Source: Desulfovibrio desulfuricans DSM 642 (GTDB lineage: Bacteria > Desulfobacterota > Desulfovibrionia > Desulfovibrionales > Desulfovibrionaceae). From it: a stretch of DNA of 64,000 nucleotides. A model generated the notes under the pieces. That model did no database searches and was not told the DNA's origin. It worked only from the letters and a program-made list of their open reading frames with translations. Of the stretch, positions 15,812 to 25,033 are shown piece by piece. The DNA lies in assembly GCF_000420465.1 (NCBI RefSeq), contig NZ_ATUZ01000014.1, forward strand, positions 62,001 through 126,000, written 5' to 3'. How positions within the stretch are numbered: position 1 is the first letter of the stretch; each line of letters opens with the position of its first letter. The translations under genes and the position numbers were made by a program.

Positions 15812-18142
15812 ATGATTGATTACGCTCAAGCCCTTAACGAAGCCCAGTACGAGGCAGCCACCTGCGGCGACGGCCCGGTGCTGGTTGTGGCAGGCGCAGG
15901 CAGCGGCAAAACCCGCACCATCGTCTACCGTCTGGCATGGCTGGCAGAACACGGCGTGGAACCTGACGCCATGCTCTTGCTCACCTTTACCCGCAAGGCC
16001 GCGCATGAAATGCTGCACCGTGCGGGGCTGTTGCTCAATCAGGGGCTTGCGGGCGTGCAGGGCGGCACCTTCCACGCCTTTGGCTTTGGGGCGCTCCGGC
16101 GCTGGAAGCCCGCGTGGCTTGGCGACAGGCCCTTTACAGTCATGGATTCCGCCGACATCAACGAGGCGGTCAAACACTGCAAGGATCAGCTCAAGCTGGG
16201 CAAGGGGGACAGGTCGTTTCCCAAGACCCAGAGCATTGTGGGGTTGCTGAGCAAGGCCCGCAACAAGGAATTGCCGCTGGACGAAGTGCTGCGGCGCGAG
16301 GCCTTTCACCTGCTGCCCCACGCCGAGGGTCTGGCCCGGCTGGGTGATGCCTACAATGCCTACCGCCGCGACAAGGGCCTGCTGGATTACGATGATCTGC
16401 TGTTCGAGCTTGAGGCCCTGCTGCGCGAGAATCCGCTGGCAGCCGCCTCGCTGCGGCAGAGGTTCAGCCATATTCTTGTGGACGAGTATCAGGATACAAA
16501 CCTGGTTCAGGCCCGCATTGTGCGCCTGCTGGCAGGGCCGATGGACGGCCCCCCAGGCAACGTCATGGCGGTGGGCGACGAAGCCCAGTCCATCTATGCT
16601 TTTCGCGGTGCCAACGTGCGCAACATATTGGACTTTCCCACGCTTTTTCCCGGCGCGCGCGTGGTGCGGCTGGAAGAAAACTACCGTTCCACCAAGCCAG
16701 TGCTGGATGTGGCCAACAACCTGCTCTCCCACGCTGCGGAATCCTTCCGCAAAAACCTCTTCACGCGCAAGGAAGGCGGCGACCCGGTGCGACTTGTGAC
16801 GCCGCTCAGCGACATGAGTCAGGCCAAGCTGGTGGTGCGCCGGGTTGAAGAACTGCTGACGACACATCTGCCGCATGAAATCGCGGTGCTTTTCCGCGCT
16901 GGCTTCCATTCCTACAATCTGGAAATGGCCCTCAATCAGGCGGGCATTGCCTTTCGCAAATACGGCGGGCTGCGCTATACCGAGGCCGCCCACGTCAAGG
17001 ATGTTATTGCCTACGCGCGCCTGCTGCTCAACCCGCTCGACCTGCCCGCCTTTGCCCGTGTGGCGGCCCAGCACAGCGGCATTGGCCCCAAGACGGTGGA
17101 AAAACTCTATGCCGTGGCCCGCAGCGGCGACCAGAAATCCACAGAAAAAGCCTTTGCCAAGTATCCAGGCTTTCTGGAAGACATGCGCTTTGTGGACGAC
17201 CTGCGCGCCCGGCCCATGCCGCCCTCGGGCACGCTATCATCAGTTCTTGAACATTACCGCCCCCGCCTCGAGGCCCTTTACCCCGAAGACTGGCCCCGCC
17301 GCCAGCAGGGGCTGGAAGAAATCATCCAGATGGCCTCCGGTTACAGCGAGCTGGATCTCTTTGTGGCAGATCTGGCCCTTGAAGCGCCGGAAGACGATGA
17401 CGCCGACAGCAACGAGGGCAAGATCACCCTTTCCACCGTGCATTCAGCCAAGGGGCTGGAGTGGAACGCCGTTCTGATCATTGATCTGGTGGAAGACCGC
17501 TTTCCCTCGCGCCACGCTCTGGCGCGGCCAGAAGATTTTGAAGAAGAACGCCGCCTCATGTACGTGGCCTGCACCCGCGCGCGCCAGTGCCTTGACCTTT
17601 ACGCCCCGGCCTCGCTCTACAACAGGGCGGAGCGCGGCAGTCAGCACGTGAGCCAGAGTCCCTTTGTGCGCGAGCTTGCGCCCGGCATGGTTGAAGAATG
17701 GATTGAAGGCTTCGGCGGCGTGCTTTCGCGCCGCAGCGTTGGCGGCGTGGGCTTTGGGCGCAAACCCGCCGTGCCTTCAGCTGGCGGGCCTGGTGGAGCG
17801 CAGGGCTTTTCGGGCGGGCTTTTGCCGCGTCCGCAACGCCCGCCAAGCCACGATGTCTATGACGACTGCCAGCTTGCGCCAGACGATGCGCCGGGCTGCG
17901 CGTCAGCGAGAGGCCCGGCTGGGCAGGCCCTTCCCTTTGCGAATCCCGTGTCCGCCCCTGCGGCGGCTCATGGGAGTTCAGGGCCGCAGGCCGCAGGCGA
18001 TGGTGAACTGTGCTACTGCCGCCACCGTATTTTCGGGCGCGGCAAGATCGTACGCCATCTGCCGCCGGACAAGGTGCAGGTGAATTTCCCCGGCTTTGGC
18101 CTCAAGGTCATTCTGAGCGAATATCTGATTCTGGAGAGCTGA
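15812..18142 (+). CDS. UvrD/Rep/PcrA-type ATP-dependent 3'-5' DNA helicase
   Basis: 776 aa. SF1A helicase motifs are in order: Q motif LNEAQYEAA, Walker A GAGSGKT, VDEYQDTN, GDEAQSIYAFRGA, LEENYRS, STVHSAKGLEW and CTRARQCLDLY. The C-terminus (FGRGKIVRHLPPDKVQVNFPGFG) resembles the Tudor-like domain of PcrA/UvrD, preceded by a Gly/Pro-rich linker. Roles in nucleotide excision, mismatch repair and fork clearance follow from the family. No ribosome site precedes the ATG. A TATGCT box 11-16 nt upstream suggests a very short or absent leader. thiL starts 1 nt after its stop. Confidence 0.93.
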   Translation: MIDYAQALNEAQYEAATCGDGPVLVVAGAGSGKTRTIVYRLAWLAEHGVEPDAMLLLTFTRKAAHEMLHRAGLLLNQGLAGVQGGTFHAFGFGALRRWKPAWLGDRPFTVMDSADINEAVKHCKDQLKLGKGDRSFPKTQSIVGLLSKARNKELPLDEVLRREAFHLLPHAEGLARLGDAYNAYRRDKGLLDYDDLLFELEALLRENPLAAASLRQRFSHILVDEYQDTNLVQARIVRLLAGPMDGPPGNVMAVGDEAQSIYAFRGANVRNILDFPTLFPGARVVRLEENYRSTKPVLDVANNLLSHAAESFRKNLFTRKEGGDPVRLVTPLSDMSQAKLVVRRVEELLTTHLPHEIAVLFRAGFHSYNLEMALNQAGIAFRKYGGLRYTEAAHVKDVIAYARLLLNPLDLPAFARVAAQHSGIGPKTVEKLYAVARSGDQKSTEKAFAKYPGFLEDMRFVDDLRARPMPPSGTLSSVLEHYRPRLEALYPEDWPRRQQGLEEIIQMASGYSELDLFVADLALEAPEDDDADSNEGKITLSTVHSAKGLEWNAVLIIDLVEDRFPSRHALARPEDFEEERRLMYVACTRARQCLDLYAPASLYNRAERGSQHVSQSPFVRELAPGMVEEWIEGFGGVLSRRSVGGVGFGRKPAVPSAGGPGGAQGFSGGLLPRPQRPPSHDVYDDCQLAPDDAPGCASARGPAGQALPFANPVSAPAAAHGSSGPQAAGDGELCYCRHRIFGRGKIVRHLPPDKVQVNFPGFGLKVILSEYLILES

Positions 18143-18143
18143 T

Positions 18144-19211
18144 ATGGTTCCGCCCCACGCATCCCCTGTTTCTCATGGCTCTCTTTCTGAAGACGGCATT
18201 CTGGCCTGTCTTGGCAGACATTTTCCGCAAACCGGGCCTTCCCTGCTGCTGGGCAGGGGCGACGACTGCGCCGTGCTGCGCGGCGGCAAGCCCCTTGCCG
18301 TGAGCAGCGACCTTTTTCTGGAAGACGTGCATTTTCGCCGCTCGTATTTTACCCCTGAAGAAACAGGCTACAAGGCGCTGGCCGTCAATGTGAGCGATCT
18401 TGCGGCCTGCGGGGCGCGGCCCGCGGCCTTTACCCTGTGCCTCGGCCTGCCCGGCTGGGTGGACGAACCGTGGCTGGACGCGTTTTTCTCCGGCATGGCC
18501 GGTCTTGCCAAGCAACACAACATGGTGCTGGCTGGAGGCGATCTTTCCGGCTGCGAGCGTCTGCATATTTCTGTGACCGTGTGGGGCGAGCCCGCCGACC
18601 CCGGAACCTTTCTTGTGCGCGGCGGCAGCATGCCCGGCGATGTGCTTTTTGTGGTGGGACGTCTGGGCCTTGCCCGCGTGGGGCTCAAAGCTCTTGAAGC
18701 TCAGGGCCGCGCTGCCCTGGCGCAGTGGCCCGCCGCCTGCGCGGCGCACCTGCACCCCGAGCCGCAGGTGGACGCTGGCCTCATGCTGGCCCGGGCAGGA
18801 TTCAACGCCCGGCCGCCTGCGCTCATGGATGTTTCTGACGGCATCATGCGCGATCTACCCCGGTTGCTTGGTCTTACGGGCGAGTTGAGCGCTGCGGGTC
18901 AGGTCTCGCGCGGCAGCCTGGGGGCGGAGATTATGCTGGCCCGTGGGCAACTGCACCCGGAAGTAGTGAGCTATGCCGAAGCCAATGGCAGAAATCCTGT
19001 GCACGAAGCCCTGCTTGGCGGCGAGGATTACGCCCTGCTTGGTTCGTGCGCGCCCGACATGCTGCCCCCCCTGCATGCGGCCATACCGCGCCTCACGAGC
19101 ATCGGCGTTGTGACTGCGGGCGGCGGCATTGTGTGCAACAACGAACCGCTGGACACTCTGGCGGACATGCGCGGCTTTGACCACTTTGAACGCAAAGGGC
19201 AGGAAGCCTGA
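18144..19211 (+). CDS. thiL: Thiamine-monophosphate kinase
   Basis: Phosphorylates thiamine monophosphate to the active cofactor thiamine diphosphate. 355 aa with the ThiL motifs: N-terminal SEDGILACL, GRGDDCAVL (Mg/ATP-binding Asp pair), SSDLFLEDVHFRR, AVNVSDLAACGARP and GGDLSG. The region MDVSDGIMRDLPRLL and the late GGEDYALL complete the set. GGAG lies 8 nt upstream of the ATG, inside the end of the helicase gene, so translation is likely coupled. Confidence 0.95.
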   Translation: MVPPHASPVSHGSLSEDGILACLGRHFPQTGPSLLLGRGDDCAVLRGGKPLAVSSDLFLEDVHFRRSYFTPEETGYKALAVNVSDLAACGARPAAFTLCLGLPGWVDEPWLDAFFSGMAGLAKQHNMVLAGGDLSGCERLHISVTVWGEPADPGTFLVRGGSMPGDVLFVVGRLGLARVGLKALEAQGRAALAQWPAACAAHLHPEPQVDAGLMLARAGFNARPPALMDVSDGIMRDLPRLLGLTGELSAAGQVSRGSLGAEIMLARGQLHPEVVSYAEANGRNPVHEALLGGEDYALLGSCAPDMLPPLHAAIPRLTSIGVVTAGGGIVCNNEPLDTLADMRGFDHFERKGQEA

Positions 19212-19244
19212 CATACGCGCATGGCAAAACAAAGGAAACCCCGC

Positions 19245-19886
19245 ATGAGCATCACCTCGCAGCGGCCAACAACCGCGCCGATCCCAGAAGATCAACCTTC
19301 CATTCCTTCTGAAATGGTTGAAGAATTTCGGGCAGTTTGCCGCGATGCATGGAAGCAGGGCCTGCTGTCCGGCTGCAACGGCAACGCCAGCCGCAGGCTT
19401 GGCAGCCATACGCCGGGGCTTATCTGCGTCACTCGCAGTGGCGCTGCCAAGGGCAGGCTGACCGCCGCCGACTGCTGCCTTATGGACATCGCCACAGGCG
19501 CCGCCGTGTCAGGAGGGCCAGCATCCACAGAATCGGGCATGCACCTTGCCATCTACCGTGCCCGCCCGGACTGTAATGCCATCCTGCACACCCACCCCCG
19601 CCGTCTGCTCGCCTTGAGTCTGCGGCTGGCGGGCAGGCAGGAGGACTTTTTGCGCCTGCCCCTTTTTGAAGCAGAAGTGTGGCGTGCCAAGCTGGGCTTT
19701 GCCCCGGCCCTGCCCCCCGGCACCACCGAGCTGGCAGATGCCGTGGCTCTGGCCGCCAGCGGCAAGGATGCCGTGTGGATGGCCGGGCATGGCTTGTGCT
19801 GCCTTGGGCGCACCCTGGCCGAAGCCCTGTGTCTGGCTGAAGAACTGGAACATCTGGCCGCACTGCAGATACTTGCCACGGTTTAG
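19245..19886 (+). CDS. Class II aldolase/adducin-family protein
   Basis: 213 aa. It shows the fold's zinc site (HTHPRRLLALS, later AGHG) and the catalytic Glu region (STESGMHLAIY), as in fuculose-1-phosphate aldolase and methylthioribulose-1-phosphate dehydratase. SGCNGNASRRL is the phosphate-binding start. It may cleave or dehydrate a sugar phosphate; its substrate is unknown, and salvage of a 5'-deoxypentose is one option. The start is the second ATG, 8 nt after AAGGAA; an ATG 8 codons upstream has no good site. It follows thiL by 33 nt. Confidence 0.85.
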   Translation: MSITSQRPTTAPIPEDQPSIPSEMVEEFRAVCRDAWKQGLLSGCNGNASRRLGSHTPGLICVTRSGAAKGRLTAADCCLMDIATGAAVSGGPASTESGMHLAIYRARPDCNAILHTHPRRLLALSLRLAGRQEDFLRLPLFEAEVWRAKLGFAPALPPGTTELADAVALAASGKDAVWMAGHGLCCLGRTLAEALCLAEELEHLAALQILATV

Positions 19887-19912
19887 TGCAAGCATTGCCG
19901 CCCGCTCCTTGC

Positions 19913-19937
19913 AGCCCGCATTTTGCGGGCTTTTTTT
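19913..19937 (+). terminator. Intrinsic terminator after the aldolase gene
   Basis: Perfect arms AGCCCGC/GCGGGCT around loop ATTTT, followed by a long T-run. Confidence 0.9.
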
Positions 19938-19947
19938 GCGCCCATGA

Positions 19948-20006
19948 GTGTTACAACTTGCAAAAACATATGCGCCGCTGTAGCATACACTATATTTTCG
20001 TAACAC
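19948..20006 (+). promoter_or_regulatory. nikK-like promoter bracketed by an inverted repeat (NikR-like half-sites)
   Basis: TTGCAA at 19958-19963 and TAGCAT at 19981-19986, 17 nt apart, form a sigma-70 promoter. It is enclosed by GTGTTAC (19948-19954) and GTAACAC (20000-20006), perfect inverted 7-mers. These half-sites match what I recall as the predicted NikR motif of Desulfovibrio, but the usual spacer is about 14 nt and here it is 45 nt (52 nt arm to arm, about five helical turns). Confidence 0.6.
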
Positions 20007-20028
20007 AAACTCAAAGGAGCCCCCCACC

Positions 20029-20820
20029 ATGCATATCCGTTCGCACTTCTACGCTGCTCTGGCCCTTATGGGTCTCATGATTTCCAGCACTGCCGCCCTG
20101 GCCCACGAATTTATCCTCAAGCCCGACACGGCAACCCCCGCCGCCGGGCAAAAAACCCGCATGCAGGCGCAGGCAGCTCATGTGTTCATGGTCAGCGAAG
20201 AAGCCGAAAATCCCGCCAACGTGCGCCTGTACCTCTTGCAGGGCGACAAAAAAACCGACATCGCCTTAGTGGAAGACAAGGCGCTTGTTTCGCTGGTGGG
20301 CGACTTCACCCTCGCGCAGAACGGCCCTGCCATGCTGGTGGGCCACCGCCTGCCCCAGATATGGTGCGAAACAACGCAGGGTGAAATGGAAGGCAGCCGC
20401 GCCGCCCTTGAAGCCAAGGGCATGAAGGTCAAATCTTCCGGCAAGTATGAAAAATTCGCCAAGACTCTGCTCAATCCCGCCAGCAACGACACCCTGTTCG
20501 GCAAGGCTCTTGGCCAGGATCTGGAACTTGTGCTGCTGACCAATCCCGCAGACATCAAGCCCGGCGCACCCCTGAACGTACAGGTGTTGCTGCGCGGCAA
20601 GCCCGTGCCCAATGCCACTGTGGGCTTGACCCACGATGCCTTCAGCAAGGAGCAGGACACCTACAAATCCAAGGCGCAGACCGATGCGCAGGGCAAGGCC
20701 TCCTTTACCGTGGACAAGCCCGCCCTGTGGATGCTGCGCACCACGGTGGTGGAAAAGACCCCCGGCGCGGATGCTGACGAGCACCATCTGCGCGCCACCT
20801 ATGTGTTCCCCGTAAAGTAG
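20029..20820 (+). CDS. DUF4198-type periplasmic metal-uptake component (NikK-like)
   Basis: 263 aa with a signal peptide (hydrophobic core LALMGLMISSTAA) cleaved to give a mature N-terminus AHEF. That His near the N-terminus is typical of metal-binding DUF4198 proteins. The C-terminal half is an Ig-like domain (GKPVPNATVGLTHD, TDAQGKASFTVDKPALWMLR). Related proteins, called NikK, accompany ECF-type nickel transporters. The next gene is a NikL-like partner, but no NikM/N/Q/O is adjacent. AAAGGAG precedes the start. Nickel is an inference from family and from the NikR-like sites. Confidence 0.78.
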   Translation: MHIRSHFYAALALMGLMISSTAALAHEFILKPDTATPAAGQKTRMQAQAAHVFMVSEEAENPANVRLYLLQGDKKTDIALVEDKALVSLVGDFTLAQNGPAMLVGHRLPQIWCETTQGEMEGSRAALEAKGMKVKSSGKYEKFAKTLLNPASNDTLFGKALGQDLELVLLTNPADIKPGAPLNVQVLLRGKPVPNATVGLTHDAFSKEQDTYKSKAQTDAQGKASFTVDKPALWMLRTTVVEKTPGADADEHHLRATYVFPVK

Positions 20821-20910
20821 ACCCCATATCCACACGCAGGCAGGCGGGGGAAGGTTCGCTCTCTCCCGCCTGATCGCATTCCCACACCTGCTTGAGGCAA
20901 GGATAGTTAT

Positions 20911-21399
20911 ATGCGCATTTTTCTTTTGGGGCGCTGCGCCGCCATCTGTCTTGCGGTTGCGCTGCTTCTGGCAGGCGCTGCGGCTCGGGTTTCGGCCCAT
21001 GCCCTGTATGCGGCAGACACCCGGCACGACGGCGTGGTGCTTGTGCAGTTTGCCTATTCCAGCGGCGAGCAGCCCACCTATGCCAAGGTGGAGGTTTACA
21101 GCCCCGCAGACGACAAGGTGGAATTTCAGAATGGCCGCACGGACGCGCAGGGGCGATTTGCCTTCATGCCTGATGCGCCGGGCCGCTGGCGCATTATCAT
21201 GGCCGACAACATGGGGCACAGGGTTGAACACCCGGTGGAGGTCAGCGCCGCTCAGGGGGCCACAGCCGCAGACAGCGGGCACGATGCGGGGCCGGGCGGC
21301 TTTGCCATGCCCTTGCGCATTCTGCTGGGCCTGAGCCTGATCGCCAACATGGCGCTGGCGGCTGCCGTGCTGCGGCGCAGAAAAAAACTTACGGTCTGA
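20911..21399 (+). CDS. Membrane-anchored periplasmic NikL-like protein
   Basis: 162 aa. A signal peptide ends near VSA-HALYAAD, so the mature protein again begins with a His. A small Ig-like domain follows (EVYSPADDKVEFQNGRTDAQGRFAFMPDAPGRW...), then one C-terminal transmembrane helix (near 125-153) and a positive tail RRRKK. This is the layout of NikL, the tethered extra component of ECF nickel transporters. AAGGA lies 7 nt upstream. It probably works with the preceding DUF4198 protein to deliver Ni(II) to a permease encoded elsewhere. Confidence 0.72.
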   Translation: MRIFLLGRCAAICLAVALLLAGAAARVSAHALYAADTRHDGVVLVQFAYSSGEQPTYAKVEVYSPADDKVEFQNGRTDAQGRFAFMPDAPGRWRIIMADNMGHRVEHPVEVSAAQGATAADSGHDAGPGGFAMPLRILLGLSLIANMALAAAVLRRRKKLTV

Positions 21400-21426
21400 C
21401 CGCCGCTCCAAATTATTTTTGACCGC

Positions 21427-21466
21427 AAAAAAACCGGGCGCCTCCTGATGGAAGCACCCGGTTTTT
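21427..21466. terminator. Bidirectional terminator between nikL-like gene and serS
   Basis: Arms AAACCGGG...CCCGGTTT with additional inner pairs; A-run on one side and T-run on the other, so it works in both directions for these convergent genes. Confidence 0.85.
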
Positions 21467-21484
21467 ACATCTGGCAAACAACGC

Positions 21485-22759
21485 TTATTTCGGCTCGATA
21501 ACTTCTCTGCCGCCCATATAGGGAACCAGCGCCTTGGGCAGCACAAGGCTGCCGTCCTTTTGCTGGCAGTTTTCAAGGATGGCGGCAATTGTGCGGCCCG
21601 TGGGCAGGCCGGAGCCGTTAAGCGTGTGCAGGAACATGGCCTTGCCGCCCTTGGGCTTGAAGCGGATATCAGCCCGGCGGGCCTGAAAATCCGTGCAATT
21701 GGAGCAGGACGAAATTTCACGGAAGGTTTTTTGCGTGGGCAGCCACACTTCCACATCATAGGTCTTGGCAGAGCTGAAGCCCATGTCGCCCGTGCAGAGC
21801 GTGATGACGCGGTACGGCAGTTCGAGCATTTCCAGCAGGTTGCAGGCATGACCGCGCATGATTTCAAGCTGGTTGAAGCTGTCGTCAGGATGGGCGAAAC
21901 GCACCATCTCGACCTTGGTGAACTGGTGCATGCGGATAAGGCCGCGCGTATCCTTGCCCGCGCTGCCCGCCTCGGAGCGGAAACAGGGCGTGGCCGCGCA
22001 GTAGGCGCGGGGCAGATCGGCCTCGTCCAGCACTTCGCCAGCGTGCAGGTTGGTCAGCGGCACTTCGGCAGTGGGGATCAGGTAGTATTCCCACTCGCGC
22101 AGCTTGAACAGATCTTCCTCAAACTTGGGCAACTGGCCCGTGCCTGTCATGCTGGCGCGGTTGACCATGTAGGGCGGACAGGCTTCAATATAGTCTTCGG
22201 CCACTGTGTGCTGATCGAGAAAAAAGTTCACCAGTGCGCGCTCAAGGCGTGCGCCCCAGTTCAGAGACACCACAAAGCGGCTGCCGGTCAGACGGGCGGC
22301 GCGCTCAAAATCAAGCCCGCCAAGGGCTACGCCCAGATCGCCATGCTCGCGCGGCTCAAAATCAAATTCGCGCGGCGTGCCCCAACGGCGCACTTCCACG
22401 TTTTCCGATTCGTCCTTGCCCACTGGCACGGTGGCGTCAGGCAGGTTGGGTACGCGCATGAGCCAGGTTTCCACATCGGCCTTGGCCTGGGCGGTTTCAA
22501 CGTCCAGTTCCTTGATACGGTCGGAAACGCCGCTCATTTCGGCCAGCAGGGCCGTGGCATCTTCGCCCGCGCGTTTTTTGGCGGCCACTTCGGCAGAGGC
22601 CGCGTTGCGGCGGCTCTTGAGGGTTTCCACCTCGGTCAGCAGGGCGCGGCGGCGGGCGTCCAGCGCCAGAAATTCATTAACATCCAGATCCGAATGCCGG
22701 TCGGTCAAAGCCTTGGTCAGCACTTCGGGCTGCTTTTGCACCAGTTTGAGGTCAATCAT
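21485..22759 (-). CDS. serS: Seryl-tRNA synthetase
   Basis: Charges tRNA-Ser (and tRNA-Sec). 424 aa, the usual bacterial length. It has the N-terminal two-helix coiled-coil arm (about residues 25-105, [21 protein letters not shown]), class II motif 2 in [25 protein letters not shown] and motif 3 in [17 protein letters not shown]. The start [13 protein letters not shown] follows AGGAG; the frame continues upstream without coding character. It is divergent from the lipoprotein operon. Confidence 0.97.
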   Translation of the reverse strand: MIDLKLVQKQPEVLTKALTDRHSDLDVNEFLALDARRRALLTEVETLKSRRNAASAEVAAKKRAGEDATALLAEMSGVSDRIKELDVETAQAKADVETWLMRVPNLPDATVPVGKDESENVEVRRWGTPREFDFEPREHGDLGVALGGLDFERAARLTGSRFVVSLNWGARLERALVNFFLDQHTVAEDYIEACPPYMVNRASMTGTGQLPKFEEDLFKLREWEYYLIPTAEVPLTNLHAGEVLDEADLPRAYCAATPCFRSEAGSAGKDTRGLIRMHQFTKVEMVRFAHPDDSFNQLEIMRGHACNLLEMLELPYRVITLCTGDMGFSSAKTYDVEVWLPTQKTFREISSCSNCTDFQARRADIRFKPKGGKAMFLHTLNGSGLPTGRTIAAILENCQQKDGSLVLPKALVPYMGGREVIEPK

Positions 22760-22998
22760 AGCCGCTCCTGAAAAAAACGCGCACCGCGCGGGATATAGCA
22801 GAATCTGCTCCTCATGAGGATGGGGAGCGCAACAGACAGGCTGTAGCACGCTGGGCCGCTGCCTGCAAGGCGGCCGCACACGGCCTGTATCTGACAATCC
22901 GGCGCAGGCAGACCTGCAAACCTTGCAAAAGGCAAATTTTGCGTATACGTAGTAACGAGTATTCTGGAGATTTTCTATACAAGTTACGTGAGGCCGTC

Positions 22999-23583
22999 AT
23001 GAAACATTTACGCATTGTTCTTTGTGTATCCCTGCTGGCGTTGCTTGCAGCCTGCGGGCCGAGCAACAATGTTCGACTCTTGCCGCCGCCCGCTCTGGAC
23101 GCTTCAGTGCTTCCTTCTCCCAACGCACCCCGTGTGACCGTTGTGATGTTTGAAGACAAACGCATGGATCAGACCGTCATCGGCACCCGCCGCGACAGCA
23201 GCGCGTTTGTCACCACCGACAATGTCGCCCAGTGGATCAGCAAGGCTCTGGCCGATGAACTTGCGCGCAACGGCATGCAGGTTTCCTACTCCATCAGCGT
23301 GAACGAAGCGCGCAAGGGCAACCCCGACTTTATGGTCACTGGCCAGGTCGACGAAGCCAACATCCGCGAAACGTCCACCACCGACATGTCAACATCGCTG
23401 CGCGCAAACTACGTGCTTGCCAACCGGCAGGCGCGCATCCTGCGTGAATCGCTCAACGCGTCACAGTCGCGCACCGGCCTGCCCTCAGGCAGCGCTGCCG
23501 ACAACCTGATGCTGGAAACTCTGCGCGACCTGGTCAAGCCCATGGCGCACAAGATTGTCCAGACCATCGAGGCAAAAAAATAA
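22999..23583 (+). CDS. YajG-like lipoprotein
   Basis: 194 aa. A signal peptide with lipobox LAAC predicts cleavage before Cys, so it should be a membrane lipoprotein. The mature part (TVVMFEDKRMDQTVIGTRRDSS, DNVAQWISKALADELARNG) resembles the YajG group, whose function is not established. The start MKHLRIVLC follows GAGG. It is the first gene of an apparent three-gene operon: 4 nt to the next gene, which itself overlaps the third. Confidence 0.82.
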   Translation: MKHLRIVLCVSLLALLAACGPSNNVRLLPPPALDASVLPSPNAPRVTVVMFEDKRMDQTVIGTRRDSSAFVTTDNVAQWISKALADELARNGMQVSYSISVNEARKGNPDFMVTGQVDEANIRETSTTDMSTSLRANYVLANRQARILRESLNASQSRTGLPSGSAADNLMLETLRDLVKPMAHKIVQTIEAKK

Positions 23584-23587
23584 GCCC

Positions 23588-25033
23588 ATGCGGGCCTTGC
23601 GTACATTTTTTTCCAGCTTGCCCCTGGCGGCTCTGCTGGGAACTTTTGCCCTGCCGCCGGTCTTGCTGACCGGCGGCGCGGCATGCGCAGCAGAACACAC
23701 GCCCGGCCCTCCGGCGGCAGTCTCTGCCGCTGACAAACCAGCAACTGCGGGTAAGGGTAGCAACGGCAATACGGCTGACAACAACCCAGCCGAAAGCGCC
23801 AGCCCAACGCCTGATCCGCTCTCGCCTTTGCAAAACGGCCCATCTGCTTCCAGACCAGGCCCCCTCCCCCTGCCATCGCCCGTTCTTCGCAGCGCGCACT
23901 GCCCCGCCGCTCCACTGCCCCCGCATGCCCAAAGGCTGTGCGCGGAAGCCGCCGCCCTTCTGGATGCCCTGCACACTGCCGCAGCAGCCCTGCCCAACAG
24001 ACGCGACATCCGCATGGGCATTACCGATTTCAACGAATACACGGCGCTGGCCGCAGAGCTGTACACCCCGCTGACAGAGGTTGACCATGCTGCCGCTGGT
24101 GGGGATTCCGGCGCGCAAAGCATCACAGTCACCTTGCTGGCCCGACCCGACGCGGCGGAAACGCTGCTGCGGCTGCTGCGCAATCCTGATGCCCTGAAAG
24201 TGCGGCGCTTGCTGCTGGCAGACCTGATGGCCGCAACGGCAAACGCCCGGCAGGTCGCTCAGGAGGTTGCCACTGCCGATGCCCTGCCCGGAGCGGGCGG
24301 CTCCGGCGATGCAGGCCCCGGTTCTGGCGGTACGTGGTATATTGCCAAGGCGACACCGCCGGGGCAGTTGACCCAGCACCCTCCCATGCCGACCCCCGAG
24401 GGTATCGCCAGGGAGACGGCGCAACAGAACGCGAGGCAGAAAGCAGACGCCCTGGCAGACTCTCTTGCCGCCGCCATTGCGGCTCTGGATACATTGCGCC
24501 TTTCGCCCGAGGGCTGGCTGACCTCGGCAGACTCTCTGGCAGTCCTTGAAAAATCTGCCGTCAATCTGCCGCAGAGCGCCGCAACCCAGCTACTTCTGAG
24601 CGAGGCACTTTTGCAGGCGGGCATGCCGCAGCGCAGTATCGCCTCCTGCACTGCCGCGCTGGAGCTTGCCCCCGGCCTTGGGCGCGCGCGGTACATCCGC
24701 GCACTGGCCCACTGGCGCTTGCAGCAACTGGCTCTTGCCGAAGATGACCTGAGCGCCGCGCTGGAAGCCACAACGGATGCTTTTCCCCACACTTCGGATA
24801 AAGTCCGGCTTTTGCGGGCGCGCGGCGCGTTGCGCATGCTGCGCAGCAACGAACCCGGCATGTGTGATGATCTGGCCGCCGCCTGCGCTCTGGGCGACTG
24901 CGATGGCCTTGCCGCCGCCCGTGGGCAGCAGATGTGCCTTACATCTTCAAGGCAAGAGGGAGGCCAGCCCGCGGTTGATGCCGTCACGCCCCAACCGCCC
25001 GTCAAGGCTGGCGACACGGCCGAAAAACCATGA
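23588..25033 (+). CDS. Secreted protein with TPR-like C-terminal region
   Basis: 481 aa, no family recognised. An N-terminal signal peptide (LPLAALLGTFALPPVLLTGGAACA) implies export. A low-complexity Ala/Pro/Ser region follows, then an Ala-rich helical middle, and a C-terminal part (about 330-420) that looks like two or three tetratricopeptide repeats (IASCTAALELAPGLGRARYIRALAHWRL, ALAEDDLSAAL). It may form a complex with the preceding lipoprotein. The start ATG is 4 nt after the lipoprotein stop; its own ribosome site is weak, consistent with coupling. Confidence 0.75.
   Translation: MRALRTFFSSLPLAALLGTFALPPVLLTGGAACAAEHTPGPPAAVSAADKPATAGKGSNGNTADNNPAESASPTPDPLSPLQNGPSASRPGPLPLPSPVLRSAHCPAAPLPPHAQRLCAEAAALLDALHTAAAALPNRRDIRMGITDFNEYTALAAELYTPLTEVDHAAAGGDSGAQSITVTLLARPDAAETLLRLLRNPDALKVRRLLLADLMAATANARQVAQEVATADALPGAGGSGDAGPGSGGTWYIAKATPPGQLTQHPPMPTPEGIARETAQQNARQKADALADSLAAAIAALDTLRLSPEGWLTSADSLAVLEKSAVNLPQSAATQLLLSEALLQAGMPQRSIASCTAALELAPGLGRARYIRALAHWRLQQLALAEDDLSAALEATTDAFPHTSDKVRLLRARGALRMLRSNEPGMCDDLAAACALGDCDGLAAARGQQMCLTSSRQEGGQPAVDAVTPQPPVKAGDTAEKP

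Noticed and set aside
20266..21867. Minus-strand frame of 533 codons across nikK, nikL and the serS end
   Set aside because: It spans a terminator and several real genes and shows no domain.
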